Assembly (NCBI GenBank): GCA_016208685.1
Contig: JACQXM010000032.1
Location: 20,928 to 84,927 of the forward strand
From: Planctomycetota bacterium
Lineage (GTDB): Bacteria; Planctomycetota; Phycisphaerae; UBA1845
Length of the DNA stretch: 64,000 nucleotides
Direction: 5' to 3'
The notes below the pieces were generated by a model, which was not told where the DNA came from, ran no database searches, and saw only the letters and a list, made by a program, of their open reading frames with translations. The translations under genes were made by a program, and so were the position numbers. Shown here one piece after another: positions 16,599 to 26,314 of the stretch (position 1 is its first letter; the number at the start of each line of letters is the position of its first letter).

Positions 16599-19500
16599 TC
16601 AATCGCACGGAATGTGACAGTTATCCTGCGGCGATTGCACGTAGATCTTCTGCCGGTAGCTCGTGCCCAGGAAGATGTTGACCACCTGCTGAATGTCCGT
16701 GAAGTTCACAGCCAGGGTTGTCGTTCCACCCGGGCCCGGCGGGAAATCCGGATCGCAGGCCCTCAGGCCCACGTGGTCCAGGGAGAGCCTCGTCGTTCCA
16801 CCGTTTGGCCATCCCGGCGGCAGCAGATACCGACCCTGGAAACCGTATACGGAAAGCTGCACGTCGGTGATGTTGACCAATCCGTTCTCGTCGGCGTCGC
16901 CCCAGAGGGTCATGACCACCTCGATGGGCGGGCTAAGGGCACCGCCGCCGCAGTCCTGGGCCACCCGGTAGGTGGAATCGATGATCGGCGGGTTATTCCC
17001 GATGACCTTATCGGTGGGAACGATGTCCTCGCCGGTGACGAAGACCGTTCCGCCCCACTGCGCGGGCGTCAGGTTCCCCCGCTGGTTGGGATCGTCCACG
17101 AGTTTGGCGACCTTGCCGTCGATGTCCCCGTCGCGGTCGATGTCGACGTCGTACTGCGGGACGCCGACGTACTTGCCGAAGCACGGATAATCGAGCGAGT
17201 CCACAAACAGCGAGATCGGATCCGTGCCATTGGCCGGCAAGGGAACGACCTTGATGTAGCGCGATCCCGGCACGTCCACAAGCGGCGGCTGACAAGCGCC
17301 GCTCAGGCACCCAATGCGCTGGACACAGAACTCTCCGGGTGGGCACAGGTTGTTGTTGGGAATGCCGTTGCATGCATTAAGCGACTCATCGCAGAAGTCG
17401 TTTTCCGTGCAGGCGATCCCGTCAGTAGAGCAATTCGGCGGCGTGCCCGCCAGGCAGCCCTGGCTTACGCTGCATGTCTCCGTACCGTTGCAGTACTGAC
17501 CGTCGTCGCAGAGATTATTCTGCGGCGTATGGTCGCAGACATTCGTAGTCTCGTTGCACGAGTCGAATGTGCACGAGAAGGTGTCGCCGCAGCTTCGCGG
17601 GCTGCCGCCGCCACACACGCCCAACGTACAGGCCTCACCAACGGTGCAGTACAGCCCGTCGTCGCAAGCCGTGCCCGTGGGCTTGTTGGGATGACCGCAC
17701 GCGCCGGCACCGTTGCACAAGTCATTGGTGCAGAAGATCCCGTCATCGGTGCACGGCGTAGTGTTCGGCTTGGGATTGGTGTTGCATACGCCCGCCTGGC
17801 AGCTATCGGGCAGATCGCATTCGCTTTGCGGCGTGGCGTTACCGCACGCCGTACCGTTGGCCACGTTGGTGTACTCGCAGAACTGCGTGGCCCCGTTGCA
17901 GGAATCGATGGTACAGGGGTTCTGATCGTTGCAATGCGAGGCATTGCCGCAGCGGACCTTCACCACGGCGTTGATGATCTGACCGGTTACGTCCTGTCCG
18001 GTGCCGCGGGTAACACGCGAAAACGTCCCACCGGGACTGACGCAGCGCAGCAGCTTGACCTGTGTACCAGCCGAGGTCGTGGCCCCGATCGCGGTGAACT
18101 TCAGCGTCGTCACCCAGAGTTTGTTGGTCGTGGTGATCGGCGCGTCCGGAAGGCCGGGCCCCACTTGGGCCACGTAGTGCGCCGTGCCGTCCGAGAAGGC
18201 GTCGTTGAGACCGTCGGGGTCGAAGCTCTGGAGCATGCCCGACGCGAACCAATCGTACTCAAACCGTGCCGGATCCAGACCGGGGTCGCAATTCAAGGGA
18301 TCGCCAGCGTGCGTAGTGCAGGGGTCGGTAAAGGCGCCGGAGTGCCCCGGCGGCGTGAAGCTCATCCCCAGCTTGACCGGGTCCCAGGAAACGGAACCCT
18401 CGGCCACGATGATGCCCTGGGAGCCGCTCGTCGAGATCAGGTTCAGGTCGACGGAAACGTTCGCCAGAAACGCGTACGGGGCCGAAGGGGCTACGAGCTC
18501 CATATTGATTGGGCCGGGCGAGGGCAGTGTTTGCCCGCTGCACGTACCATTGGCACAAGAGTCGTTCGGCGTGCAGCCATCCTGATCGGAACAGGGGTTG
18601 GTGGGGAAGCAGAAATTGGTCGGGCCGCACAGGAACCCCACCGGACAGGTGTCCGGGTTCGACGTACAAGCAACCTGCTCGGCAGGCCGTGGTTCACACG
18701 CCGCCGAGGTCGGGTTGCAGACGTTAATGCTGCAAACATAGGGCTGATCGCAGACCACCGGTGTGCCCGGAATGCAGTCGCCCGTAGTTAGATTGCATGT
18801 TTCGATCCCGTTACAGGCGTTGCCGTCGTTACAATGGCCGTTGATCAGGCACTCCACGCAGGTGTAGGTCGAGGTATTGCAGAACATGCCCGAGGGGCAG
18901 TTGGCGTCCATGATGCACTCGACGCAGTTGTCGTTGAATTCGTCGCACACCGTCCCTGAAGGGCAGTCCGCCGCGGCGGGGTTGGCCGGCTGGCAGAGGC
19001 CGAAGTTGTCGCAGTATTCGTCACCGTTGCAGAAGATGTCGTCCAGACACTGCTCATCGTCAAAGAACGAAGTGCAAAGATGGGTTAGCCCGCAGTACGA
19101 ACTGCGGCAACCCACGGGAGCCGTGCAGTTGCGACAGAACCCGCCTTCGCAGGGCTTGGCCGATGGGCAATCGGCGGCCGTCTGACAGGCCTTCGGATCC
19201 GCCAGGCACTCCCAGCACTTGTAGCCGTTCGTGCATTGATTACTCACACAGGTCGCAGGCGCGACGCAGTCGCCGCTGCTGCTGCACGAGGCATCCTCGA
19301 TACAGAACTCGGTCGATTGACACGGCGACCCTGTCCCCTGGCATTTGCCGTTGTTGCAGGTGCCGACGATGTTGCAGGTTTGCCCCACAGGGCAGCTTCC
19401 CTGGCCCGTCCCCGTGCAGGGTAGCTGGTTACCGCTGCACCGGCGGTCCACGGTGCAATCCAACGCATCGGTGCAGAGAGTCCCATTGGCAACCGGGTTG

Positions 19501-20432
19501 CTGCCCGTGCAGACGCCGCTCTGACACGAACTCGCCTGGGAGCAGGGATCCTGGTCATCGCAAGGCGCGCCGTTCGTCACGTTGTTCGAGAGGCAGACTG
19601 CACCGACGTCGCAGGTGTCAGGGTTCGTACACGCGTTCTGGTCCTGGTTGCCGCACGTCGAGCCGAACGGCCGATTGGTATGGGTGACGGCGCCGGTCAG
19701 GGTGTTGCAGAAATCAGTGGTGCAGTCGTTGGCGTCGCTGATGACCGTCAACGCCCCATCCGCAGGGTTGCAGCAGTGCGTGAAGTCAACATAGTTCGGC
19801 GTGTGCGTACAAGTCCCGCTGGCACAAGCGTCCGCCGTGCAGGCGTTGCCGTCGCTGCATTGGAGTGCCGACACGCACGGGTTGACGGACACCGAAACCG
19901 CAGGGCCGAGGGTCACGGGTATCTGCACGCCGCCACAGCCGAACAACGTAAGCTTGTCCCACACACGGGTCGTGGATCCGCTCAGGCTGGAGATCACGCT
20001 CACCGTCGAGGCGCCAGTGGCTGGCCCTGTCGTGAAAACGAGGTTGGCAACCAGCAGGCCCGCGCTGTCGGCCACCGCCGAGGTACACGAGCCCACGTTG
20101 CAGGCGAAGTAGGCGTCCCCGTCAGTGAAGCTCGTGTTGAGCGCCACGCTCGGAAAACTCGAGCCCTGCCACGGGTAGGCACCATTGAGGTTATAGCCCG
20201 TCAGGGTCAGCCCCGCCTCGTCCCATGCAAGGACGGCGTTGATGATCCCAACGTTCTGCGGCGTTGCCGGCGGGTCGGCAACTGCGTACAGCCCGACTTC
20301 CACCGTCTGCCCGGCGAACTTGGTTTGTGATCCCGGTCGCAATTCCAGCCGAACGCCCGCAAAGGCCGGCCGCACCGCGCCACATAGCCCGAAAAGAACA
20401 CCCAACGCCGAAACGAGGTGGACCTTTTTCAT
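16599..20432 (-). CDS. Giant secreted Cys-rich protein with two cohesin-like domains and dockerin-like end
   Basis: The 1277-aa protein begins with a signal peptide (residues 1-25). A beta-sandwich domain resembling cohesins follows (about 26-185: 'VEVGLYAVADPP', 'AVLAWDEAGLTL'). Then come long Cys-rich repeats (about 190-635) of the 'CxDGNACTxDxC...G.C' type seen in Dictyostelium CTDC proteins. A second cohesin-like domain spans about 640-828 ('VDLNLIST', 'GSVSWDPVKLGMSF'), followed by more Cys-rich repeats. The C-terminal segment has 'GDADENGLVNITDVQLSVYGFQG' and 'NFTDIQQVVNIFLG', like degenerate dockerin repeats. The start has a strong purine-rich GGAGAGGAAGG just upstream. It is likely a cell-surface or extracellular scaffold; that role is inferred. 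Confidence 0.8.
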   Translation of the reverse strand: MKKVHLVSALGVLFGLCGAVRPAFAGVRLELRPGSQTKFAGQTVEVGLYAVADPPATPQNVGIINAVLAWDEAGLTLTGYNLNGAYPWQGSSFPSVALNTSFTDGDAYFACNVGSCTSAVADSAGLLVANLVFTTGPATGASTVSVISSLSGSTTRVWDKLTLFGCGGVQIPVTLGPAVSVSVNPCVSALQCSDGNACTADACASGTCTHTPNYVDFTHCCNPADGALTVISDANDCTTDFCNTLTGAVTHTNRPFGSTCGNQDQNACTNPDTCDVGAVCLSNNVTNGAPCDDQDPCSQASSCQSGVCTGSNPVANGTLCTDALDCTVDRRCSGNQLPCTGTGQGSCPVGQTCNIVGTCNNGKCQGTGSPCQSTEFCIEDASCSSSGDCVAPATCVSNQCTNGYKCWECLADPKACQTAADCPSAKPCEGGFCRNCTAPVGCRSSYCGLTHLCTSFFDDEQCLDDIFCNGDEYCDNFGLCQPANPAAADCPSGTVCDEFNDNCVECIMDANCPSGMFCNTSTYTCVECLINGHCNDGNACNGIETCNLTTGDCIPGTPVVCDQPYVCSINVCNPTSAACEPRPAEQVACTSNPDTCPVGFLCGPTNFCFPTNPCSDQDGCTPNDSCANGTCSGQTLPSPGPINMELVAPSAPYAFLANVSVDLNLISTSGSQGIIVAEGSVSWDPVKLGMSFTPPGHSGAFTDPCTTHAGDPLNCDPGLDPARFEYDWFASGMLQSFDPDGLNDAFSDGTAHYVAQVGPGLPDAPITTTNKLWVTTLKFTAIGATTSAGTQVKLLRCVSPGGTFSRVTRGTGQDVTGQIINAVVKVRCGNASHCNDQNPCTIDSCNGATQFCEYTNVANGTACGNATPQSECDLPDSCQAGVCNTNPKPNTTPCTDDGIFCTNDLCNGAGACGHPNKPTGTACDDGLYCTVGEACTLGVCGGGSPRSCGDTFSCTFDSCNETTNVCDHTPQNNLCDDGQYCNGTETCSVSQGCLAGTPPNCSTDGIACTENDFCDESLNACNGIPNNNLCPPGEFCVQRIGCLSGACQPPLVDVPGSRYIKVVPLPANGTDPISLFVDSLDYPCFGKYVGVPQYDVDIDRDGDIDGKVAKLVDDPNQRGNLTPAQWGGTVFVTGEDIVPTDKVIGNNPPIIDSTYRVAQDCGGGALSPPIEVVMTLWGDADENGLVNITDVQLSVYGFQGRYLLPPGWPNGGTTRLSLDHVGLRACDPDFPPGPGGTTTLAVNFTDIQQVVNIFLGTSYRQKIYVQSPQDNCHIPCD

Positions 20433-20642
20433 CCTTCCTCTCCTATGCGCTTACCTGTTGGCCGGGGGGTGCGTTGCGATCTGGGATGGGCGCGACACCG
20501 CGCAGCGTGCGCCGCCACCGCCGCCGACGGGCATCCTGTTTGCCCCGAACGCCCGCTGTAGACGCCTCCGCCCCGACCTCCCGCAACTAACGCCTCGCCC
20601 GAAGGCGCACGCGACCGTAGCGCCGATAACCGGTTCAAGCCG

Positions 20643-20671
20643 AGTCTACCACATGGTCGGCCACAAAACAA
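20643..20671 (-). promoter_or_regulatory. Candidate sigma70-like promoter for the Cys-rich scaffold gene
   Basis: On the minus strand TTGTTT (20671-20666) and TAGACT (20648-20643) are separated by 17 bp. The predicted transcript would have a leader of about 200 nt before the start at 20432. Confidence 0.35.
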
Positions 20672-21376
20672 CAGTAATCGCGGCCACGGTCCTACGTGAT
20701 AGTAGCATAGGCCGGCAATAGCATGGCTTCCACTCGGCCGCCGGCACCCGAGAACCGCGGACGTTGCGCGTTCGCGCTCGTTTTCGAGCGCACTTCAGAG
20801 GCGGGCGTCGGCGACTGACACACCGGCCCGATCGGTCGTCCGCCGACGCCAATCGCCAAAGGGCCCTCGCGCCGCGTGCCGCGCGCGTTCCTCGACTTCC
20901 GCGCTCGATCCGCCCATGCAGCAAGCCGGCACTCGCGCGTTCCGAAGGAAGGACGACTCAGATCCATATCTCGACTCATCCCATTCCGGATCAGGCGCCG
21001 ACCCCGTGGATCCGTGAAAAACTACAGTCTTGAACGATTACTGGCCGGCCTTTGCTTGTCCGTCGCGGTTCACAGCCCGAGAAGCGGCGGGCCGTCCGGC
21101 TTTTGCGCGCTTGAGTTCCCGCGTCCCAGGCGTTAAACTAGGAATTACGCGCTAGGAGGGGTTTCGGTACGCGGCAACTCCGCAGGGAACGCAGGAGGGG
21201 TGCACAGGATACGAGCCGCGCCTGCCCGCCGGGTCCTTACCCAAGCGCCTATGTCGCCTGGAAAACCGGGCAAAAGGCGCTACGATCATAGGGTAGGGCG
21301 CGCCACCTCCGCTCACAGCTATGTGCGGCGGTGAGGTCGTGCTCCCGGGTAACGCGGAATCGGAAGAGGGGAATTC
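20672..21376. other. Intergenic region upstream of the PEP-CTERM gene
   Basis: About 700 bp between divergent genes contain no frame with family resemblance. A GAAGAGGGG purine run at 21363-21371 is the ribosome binding site of the PEP-CTERM gene. Nothing else was recognised. Confidence 0.4.
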
Positions 21377-21991
21377 ATGAGGCGTGGTAAGGCGGTGCTG
21401 GCCGGCGCCTGCGTGGCGTTCATCGCAACGGGCGTACCCACACGCGCCGCCACGATGGACTTCAGCACCGTCCCCGCCGGCACGCTGTACGGGTTGGGGC
21501 AAAACAACCCCGGCGATGTCGTACTCGTCGAAAACGGCATCGAGCTTGCGGTTGATCGCTTCTTCCTGATCGAAGGCCCGGCGTTCTACCGCGCGACCGT
21601 CGGCGGGCTGTATGCCGACCTGTTCCCCACCAACGCCCTCGAGCTCGAGACCGTCAACGCCGTCTTCGATTTCGGCGGCCTGCCGTTCCCCACCAACCTG
21701 GTTACCTTCGAGTTCAAGGAGTTCTCCGGGTTCAGCAATTTCCAGGTAAACGGCGGCTCGCTGCATCAACTGCCGACGCTGACCGCTATCCCCAGCGCCG
21801 TTGCGCCGGGCGTGAGCGCCGCCGTTTCCGGCGGCGTGGTGACACTCACCGGCCCGATCGACACCATTCGCGTGGGCGGGCAGGAGGTGGCCCTGGACAA
21901 CATCACGGCCGTCCCCGAACCGGCGACGTTGGTCCTGCTTGCCGCCGCGGGTTATTCCATGCGCCGACTACGGCGTTGTCGTAGACGCTGA
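21377..21991 (+). CDS. PEP-CTERM sorting-domain exported protein
   Basis: The 204-aa protein has an N-terminal signal peptide (to about residue 24) and ends with a PEP-CTERM signal: 'AVPEPATLVLL', a hydrophobic segment and a basic tail 'MRRLRRCRRR'. Such proteins are processed by exosortase and handed to the cell surface, often with exopolysaccharide. The middle part is a small all-beta domain ('FEFKEFSGFSNFQVNGGS'). A GAGGGG Shine-Dalgarno precedes the ATG. No exosortase is in the window. Confidence 0.85.
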   Translation: MRRGKAVLAGACVAFIATGVPTRAATMDFSTVPAGTLYGLGQNNPGDVVLVENGIELAVDRFFLIEGPAFYRATVGGLYADLFPTNALELETVNAVFDFGGLPFPTNLVTFEFKEFSGFSNFQVNGGSLHQLPTLTAIPSAVAPGVSAAVSGGVVTLTGPIDTIRVGGQEVALDNITAVPEPATLVLLAAAGYSMRRLRRCRRR

Positions 21992-22261
21992 AGACAGGGT
22001 CCGATCCCGCGCCGCCGCGCATCGATTCGCCAGTTCCCGTACGTTGGCGAGTCTGCGTTCGCGTTCGCCAACCTGAGCCCTGGACGCAGCGGCCGCCACC
22101 CGCCCGAAGGCCTCGCGCAGCGGCATCGAAGCGACGTCGCGCTTTCCCCGTGCACCTCGGTGCTCTACGTATTTGGCGTCACCACGAACCATCGCTCGCG
22201 CTCGCAGCGCGAAACCACAATCGTCCGCCACCGGCAACACGACACGTCCGCCGCGGTCGGT

Positions 22262-22267
22262 TATATA
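22262..22267 (+). promoter_or_regulatory. -10-like TATATA immediately before the GT39-like gene
   Basis: TATATA ends 8 bp before the ATG at 22276. If this is a -10 box, transcription would start at or next to the ATG, giving a leaderless mRNA. No Shine-Dalgarno is present, which agrees with this. No good -35 was seen. Confidence 0.35.
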
Positions 22268-22275
22268 CGCGACAC

Positions 22276-23568
22276 ATGATCCCAGGACCGCGACGCACAC
22301 GTGGACCGCTGATCGCACTCTGCCTGGCGGCGTTCGCGATACGCATTGCCTATTGCGTTGGCTGTGGCACTCTGGGGCGCACGCCCCCGGTGGACTACCG
22401 CGAGTACGTGATGGCCGGGGCGCGCCTGCTACACCACGGCACGCTCGTCAGCTCCCTGATCCTGGACGATTCCGTCGCCGCGCCGTCCAACCTGCTGCCC
22501 CCGGCGTACGTCGGTCTGGTCGCCGGAGCCTACCACCTGCTGGGCACCGAGTCCTACGCTGCCACGCTCGCTCTTCAGATGCTGAACGCCGCCGCGATCG
22601 CGCTCGCCGTCTGCGTCGTATACCGAACCGCGGAGCACCTCTCCGGCACTCGGGCCGCGTGGCTCGCCGCGGCGATCGTCACGGTCCACCCCGCGCTGAT
22701 CCGTTTTACCGACCTGATCTGGGACACCTATCTTTTCGCTCTCGCTACTACCGTGTGCGTGGCGATCGCCGCGTGTTGGCCCAGGGATCGGCGCGCCGGA
22801 CGCCATTGGCTGGCTTACGGGCTGCTTTTGGGGGGCGTGGCGCTACTCAACCCCGCCCTCACGTTCGGCTACCCATTCCTTGTGCTCTGGCCGGCGGTGC
22901 GGGTCTTCGGTCGTCGGATTCGGCCGGTAGCTTGCGTGGCCGGCGCCGCGGTGTGCGGGTGGTTGATCGCGATTGCCCCGTGGACGGTCCGCAATTACAA
23001 CCACTTCCATACGCTGAGCTACATCCGCGGAGGGCTGCGGCTCGAATTCTGGCTGGGCTTTTGCCCCGAGGCCGAACAAGGACCGGCGACGGTGTTCAGG
23101 TCCCGGTTCCCCCTGAAGGCCCTTCCGGAGCAGGAGCGTGTCCGATCGATGGGCGAGCAGCAGTACATCAAGGCCGTAGGCCACGAAGGTTGGGAGGCCG
23201 TTCGTGCGGCGCCGGGGCGTGCCGCACGGCTGGTCGCTCGCCGCTTCGCGGACTTCTGGCTGGGGAATGCCCTGTCGACCTCGACGCTCGTCGCCGACGG
23301 ACAGCTTCGGTCCCCTGTCGCGGCCGCCGGCGTGGTCGTGATGATCGCGGAACTCGTGGTGTTCCTGGCTTGTCTCCTCTTCGTGCCCCGCCCGACCACT
23401 GATCTGTGGTGGCTCCTCGCCATCATGCTGTCGTTCTCGCTCATCTATAGCGCGACGCATGTTATGGTCCGGTTCCGCGCCCCCATCGACCCGGTTCTTG
23501 CCGTGGGGGTCGCCACAGTCGTCGTGGGCGCCGCGCGCAGAGCAGCGGCCTTACGGCGAGCGCTATAG
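22276..23568 (+). CDS. Polytopic membrane glycosyltransferase, GT39/ArnT-like (GT-C fold)
   Basis: The 430-aa protein has about nine to ten hydrophobic segments. An early acidic loop 'VDYREYVMAGARLL' resembles the DxxxY-type catalytic loop of dolichyl/undecaprenyl-phosphate-sugar-dependent GT-C transferases. 'LTFGYPFLVLWPA' and the C-terminal 'YSATHVMVRFRAPIDPVLAVG' fit the PMT/ArnT-like family. It would transfer a sugar from a lipid carrier to a lipid or protein outside the membrane; the substrate cannot be read. The ATG start lacks a Shine-Dalgarno. The frame extends upstream to 22150 without support. Confidence 0.75.
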   Translation: MIPGPRRTRGPLIALCLAAFAIRIAYCVGCGTLGRTPPVDYREYVMAGARLLHHGTLVSSLILDDSVAAPSNLLPPAYVGLVAGAYHLLGTESYAATLALQMLNAAAIALAVCVVYRTAEHLSGTRAAWLAAAIVTVHPALIRFTDLIWDTYLFALATTVCVAIAACWPRDRRAGRHWLAYGLLLGGVALLNPALTFGYPFLVLWPAVRVFGRRIRPVACVAGAAVCGWLIAIAPWTVRNYNHFHTLSYIRGGLRLEFWLGFCPEAEQGPATVFRSRFPLKALPEQERVRSMGEQQYIKAVGHEGWEAVRAAPGRAARLVARRFADFWLGNALSTSTLVADGQLRSPVAAAGVVVMIAELVVFLACLLFVPRPTTDLWWLLAIMLSFSLIYSATHVMVRFRAPIDPVLAVGVATVVVGAARRAAALRRAL

Positions 23569-23758
23569 CGCGCGCCGCCCTCCCCAACATGCCGCCTTCG
23601 AACGCAACACCGGCTCGCCGATCGAGCACGGCGGCATGCCCAGGCACCGACGAGCGGAACGTGCCCGCGTAGGGAGGCAACGAAACAACCACTGTCACGG
23701 ATGTTCGCGCTGAGCGCACCGAGTCTGGAGCGCTGGGTTCAGGTTGAGGCGGGTGCGC

Positions 23759-24097
23759 CTATTCCGGCGTGAGCTGCACGGAGGCGAGAGCGGTGGCGAC
23801 GCTGTCGGCGAACTCGAACACCTTGTCCAGCCCGGTAACGAGGAACAGGCCCCATACGTTGGTGTTCAGCTCACAGAGCACCAGGCGGCGGTGGTCGGCA
23901 ATCAGCTTCTTGCGCAGTTTAAGCAGCTTGGCGATGTTCGAGGAGTTGATGTAGTTCACGCCGGTAAAGTTCAACACGACCGCAACTTCCTTGTCCGCCT
24001 CCACCTGCTCGATGAGCGCGGAGAGATCGTCGGTGAAGGCAGGGTCGTCCTGGAGGTCGACGACCAGGATGTTGTCGGACCAGTTCTCGATGGACAC
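23759..24097 (-). CDS. STAS domain protein (anti-sigma factor antagonist-like)
   Basis: The 112-aa single-domain protein matches SpoIIAA/RsbV-type STAS domains: 'LVVDLQDDPAF', 'VVLNFTGVNYINSSNIAKLLKLRKK' with the phosphorylatable Ser, and a C-terminal helix with 'LFLVTGLDKVFEFADS'. Such proteins bind anti-sigma kinases or act in partner-switching relays. No anti-sigma factor or phosphatase lies beside it, so its partner is unknown. It is divergent from glyA. Confidence 0.85.
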   Translation of the reverse strand: MSIENWSDNILVVDLQDDPAFTDDLSALIEQVEADKEVAVVLNFTGVNYINSSNIAKLLKLRKKLIADHRRLVLCELNTNVWGLFLVTGLDKVFEFADSVATALASVQLTPE

Positions 24098-24329
24098 TTC
24101 GCGCGAACTCCCGCACCACGACGCGGCGCACGTTAGCGATCCCGTCCGGGGGTGTCAATCGCCGCCCGGGGCCTCCTGCGACGGGGCGGAATCTGTCACC
24201 AGCGCATGGGCCGACGCGGCGTGGATGTGACCCGCACCGCGCCCGTCCGCGCGTTGATTTTCCCCAACGCGGCTCGTATCGTGCCCGGTGTCGGAACGCT
24301 CCAAGGGGTTTCGGTTCAGAGGTGCCATC

Positions 24330-25595
24330 ATGGGAAATACGGCGCGAAGCCGGTTCGAGGCGATCGCGGAAGCGGACCCGGAAATCCTGCCGGTCATGCA
24401 GGCGGAGGTGCGGCGGCAGCAGGAGACCATCGAGCTGATCGCCTCGGAGAATCATGTCTCGACCGCCGTCCTCGAAGCCCTGGGGTCGGTCTTTACCAAC
24501 AAGTACGCCGAGGGATATCCCGGCAAGCGCTACTACGGCGGCTGCGAGAACATGGACGCGGTCGAGGATTTGGCGCGGCAGCGGCTCAAGCGCCTCTTCG
24601 GCTGCGACCACGCCAACGTACAGCCGCACTCCGGCAGCCAGGCGAACGCCGCCGTCTATCTGGCAGTGCTGCAACCGGGTGACACCATTCTGTCGCTCGA
24701 CCTGGCCCACGGCGGACATCTCTCCCACGGCCTCAAAGTGAACATGAGCGGTCTGCTCTTCAAGATCGTGGCTTACGGTGTCGACCGCAAAACGGAGCAG
24801 TTTGATTTCGCCGAGATTCGCCGCCTGGCACGAGAGGCCAGGCCGAAGCTCATCATTTCCGGCGCCTCGGCCTATCCGCGAACCATCGACTTTGACACTT
24901 TCTCGGAGATCGCCGCCGAAGTCGGCGCCGTACACATGGCCGACATCGCGCACATCGCGGGGATGGTGGCCGTCGGACTTCACCCCAGCCCCGTGCCCAC
25001 GGCCGGTTTCGTCACCAGCACCACGCACAAGACCCTGCGCGGCCCGCGCGGCGGGCTCATCATGTGCAAGGAGGAGTTCACCAAGAAGCTCGACTCGCGA
25101 ATCTTCCCGGGCACCCAGGGCGGACCGCTCATGCACTGCATCGCCGCCAAGGCGGTGGCCTTCGCGGAGGCGCTCAAGCCCGCGTTCAAGAGCTATCAGG
25201 AGCAGATTCTGCGGAACGCCAAGGCCCTGGCGGAGTCCCTGGTCGCCAAGGGCAACCGCCTGGTCTCCGGCGGGACGGACAACCACCTGATGCTGCTCGA
25301 CCTTCGCCCGGCCTACCCCGACGTAACCGGCAAGCAGGCCGAGGATTGGCTGGTGGCGTCGAACATCGTGGTCAACAAGAACATGATCCCCTTCGACGAA
25401 CGCACGCCGACGCAGACCAGCGGCCTGCGCATCGGCACGCCGGCGGCCACTACGCGCGGCATGAAAGAGGCGGAGATGCGGACGGTGGCCGGCCTCATCG
25501 ACCGTGTGCTCCGCTCCGGCGGCGATGCGGCGACCATTGCCGCGGTGCGCGGCGAGGTGCTCGAACTCTGCCGGCAGTTTCTGCTCTATGACTAA
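24330..25595 (+). CDS. glyA: Serine hydroxymethyltransferase
   Basis: The 421-aa PLP enzyme interconverts serine and glycine while charging tetrahydrofolate with a one-carbon unit. The PLP lysine is K234 in '[14 protein letters not shown]'. Other family motifs are '[10 protein letters not shown]', '[17 protein letters not shown]', '[13 protein letters not shown]' and '[11 protein letters not shown]'. The ATG at 24330 has AGAGG 7 bp upstream and is preferred to the ATG at 24288. It overlaps the downstream lipoprotein gene by 8 bp. Confidence 0.96.
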   Translation: MGNTARSRFEAIAEADPEILPVMQAEVRRQQETIELIASENHVSTAVLEALGSVFTNKYAEGYPGKRYYGGCENMDAVEDLARQRLKRLFGCDHANVQPHSGSQANAAVYLAVLQPGDTILSLDLAHGGHLSHGLKVNMSGLLFKIVAYGVDRKTEQFDFAEIRRLAREARPKLIISGASAYPRTIDFDTFSEIAAEVGAVHMADIAHIAGMVAVGLHPSPVPTAGFVTSTTHKTLRGPRGGLIMCKEEFTKKLDSRIFPGTQGGPLMHCIAAKAVAFAEALKPAFKSYQEQILRNAKALAESLVAKGNRLVSGGTDNHLMLLDLRPAYPDVTGKQAEDWLVASNIVVNKNMIPFDERTPTQTSGLRIGTPAATTRGMKEAEMRTVAGLIDRVLRSGGDAATIAAVRGEVLELCRQFLLYD

Positions 25596-26304
25596 CTTGC
25601 GGGGACGGGCCAGGTCGAACCCGCCTACTGAATGCTCCGCCTCGCGGCTGCCGGTGGGTCCGCGGGCCCACCGCCGTCGTGGTCGGGACTTCCTTACAGG
25701 CGCCCCCCTCGGCCTGCTTCTAACATGCCCACTGCTCGTTGGCTGCGCCGGCGGCGCGTCCATCCACGTCATCACGCTGGAAGGCAAGCGACTGAACCTG
25801 ACCGGTCCGCTGCTTGCCACCGTTCACGTCGATGAGTGCTACCATTGGGTCGACGACCAGGGACGGGTGTGTGTCGCCATGCGCGGGACGCGCGGCTCGC
25901 TGCTGGGGGCGCGATTCTCGAGGGAGTTCGTGCTTTCAATGGTCGCCCCGGGCGTGCCGGCGGGGACCACTCGTGGTTACACGGCCACCCGCCAGACGCT
26001 CCGCACCAAGACCCGTTCCGGCTACTCGCATAGCCGGGCCGCGTCGCTTTCGGGAGCGCTGGTGCTGTGGGATTGGGGCAAAGCGACGCTTCGCGGAAGG
26101 CTGCGCGTAATCGCCAAGCAGCAGGCCTATTCGGTTCTCAGCGGCTGGAGCAACGACGGACGCGTGCTGCTCCTGGGAGAGTTCCGTGCGGTTCGCAATC
26201 GCCGCCAGGGCGAGGGCATCCTGGCGCGTACGGAGGAGGGCGGCATGGCCCGCGCGTCCGAGCCTGTCCCGGCAGCAAAAACGGAAGCCGGCGCGCCGCA
26301 ATAG
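25588..26304 (+). CDS. Hypothetical lipoprotein downstream of glyA
   Basis: The 238-aa protein has a hydrophobic stretch and a good lipobox 'LLVGC' near residue 55, after an unusually long basic N-region. A start further in, for example GTG 25654, would give a more normal signal peptide, so the start is uncertain. The mature part contains '[16 protein letters not shown]' and an Arg-rich beta domain of unknown family. The overlap with glyA suggests co-transcription. Function unknown. Confidence 0.6.
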   Translation: MTNLRGRARSNPPTECSASRLPVGPRAHRRRGRDFLTGAPLGLLLTCPLLVGCAGGASIHVITLEGKRLNLTGPLLATVHVDECYHWVDDQGRVCVAMRGTRGSLLGARFSREFVLSMVAPGVPAGTTRGYTATRQTLRTKTRSGYSHSRAASLSGALVLWDWGKATLRGRLRVIAKQQAYSVLSGWSNDGRVLLLGEFRAVRNRRQGEGILARTEEGGMARASEPVPAAKTEAGAPQ

Positions 26305-26314
26305 TCGTCCGCCG

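Noticed and set aside
16194..18791. 865-codon plus-strand open frame
   Set aside because: It lies antisense to the Cys-rich scaffold gene; its protein lacks domain resemblance and has shadow-type composition.
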